Source of the DNA: CAZDBA01 sp964503615
GTDB taxonomy: Bacteria; Planctomycetota; Planctomycetia; Pirellulales; Pirellulaceae
Reading direction: 5' to 3'
Length of the DNA: 6,069 bases
Assembly: GCA_964503615.1 (NCBI GenBank)
Contig: CAZDBA010000216.1
Coordinates: 1 to 6,069, forward strand
Part shown: positions 6,012-6,069 of the stretch, in pieces
Layout: each line of letters starts with the position of its first letter
Numbering within the stretch: position 1 is the first letter of the stretch
Program-made: the position numbers and the translations under genes
Notes under the pieces: generated by a model
What the model was told of the DNA's origin: nothing
Database searches by the model: none
What the model saw: only the letters and a program-made list of their open reading frames with translations

Positions 6012-6069
6012 ACTCATACTCCGGCACCATTCCCCAACGCTCGAAGCGACAGAAAATCAGGGGCCTGAG
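6001..6069 (-). CDS. Probable C-terminal fragment of a converging gene
   Basis: One minus-strand frame is open from the right edge to a TAA at 6003-6001 and encodes 22 residues, including CRFERWGMVPEYESKS at the end. The aromatic and charged composition looks protein-like. If real, its stop overlaps the stop of the STN-like gene by about 3 bases, tail to tail. A second minus frame is also open here until a TGA at 6016-6014, so frame choice is uncertain. Too little is visible to name a family. Confidence 0.35.
   Translation of the reverse strand, partial: LRPLIFCRFERWGMVPEYESKS

Overview
The window looks like bacterial chromosome from a planctomycete, probably a marine Pirellulaceae-like lineage. 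This is inferred from the proteins: a DUF4139-type exported protein, a secreted STN-like protein with a YDV-type C-terminal module, Gly/Phe-rich low-complexity segments, a single-domain STAS protein and a Deg-type protease. No rRNA, tRNA, CRISPR array, insertion sequence or phage gene was found. The cargo is mostly envelope and export related.

Layout. Positions 1-503 (minus) hold the N-terminal part of a lipoprotein whose C-terminus lies beyond the left edge. Upstream of it on the same strand, at 606-1769, is a membrane-anchored HtrA/Deg-type serine protease with an intact catalytic triad and one PDZ domain. A 266-bp divergent spacer (1770-2035) separates it from a 120-residue STAS protein at 2036-2398 (plus), whose usual phosphorylatable serine position is occupied by asparagine. 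A strong hairpin at 2433-2467 follows, able to act as a terminator in either direction. The next interval (2468-2779) holds a previously uncalled 51-codon reading frame at 2594-2749 (plus) that would encode a small tail-anchored membrane protein.

The right half is a divergent pair. A large exported DUF4139-type protein (2780-5002, minus; start revised downstream from the longest possible reading) and a secreted STN-like protein (5153-6004, plus) share a 150-bp intergenic region. In it, two sigma70-like promoters on opposite strands appear to use the same -10 hexamer position. Both proteins carry glycine-rich FGG-type segments, suggesting they may act together in the envelope; this is inference. 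The last 69 bases probably contain the C-terminal end of a further minus-strand gene converging on 5153-6004.

No known defence, mobile or biosynthetic system is present. The least described elements are the divergent DUF4139/STN-like pair with its possible shared promoter, the 51-residue membrane protein and the phosphosite-less STAS protein.
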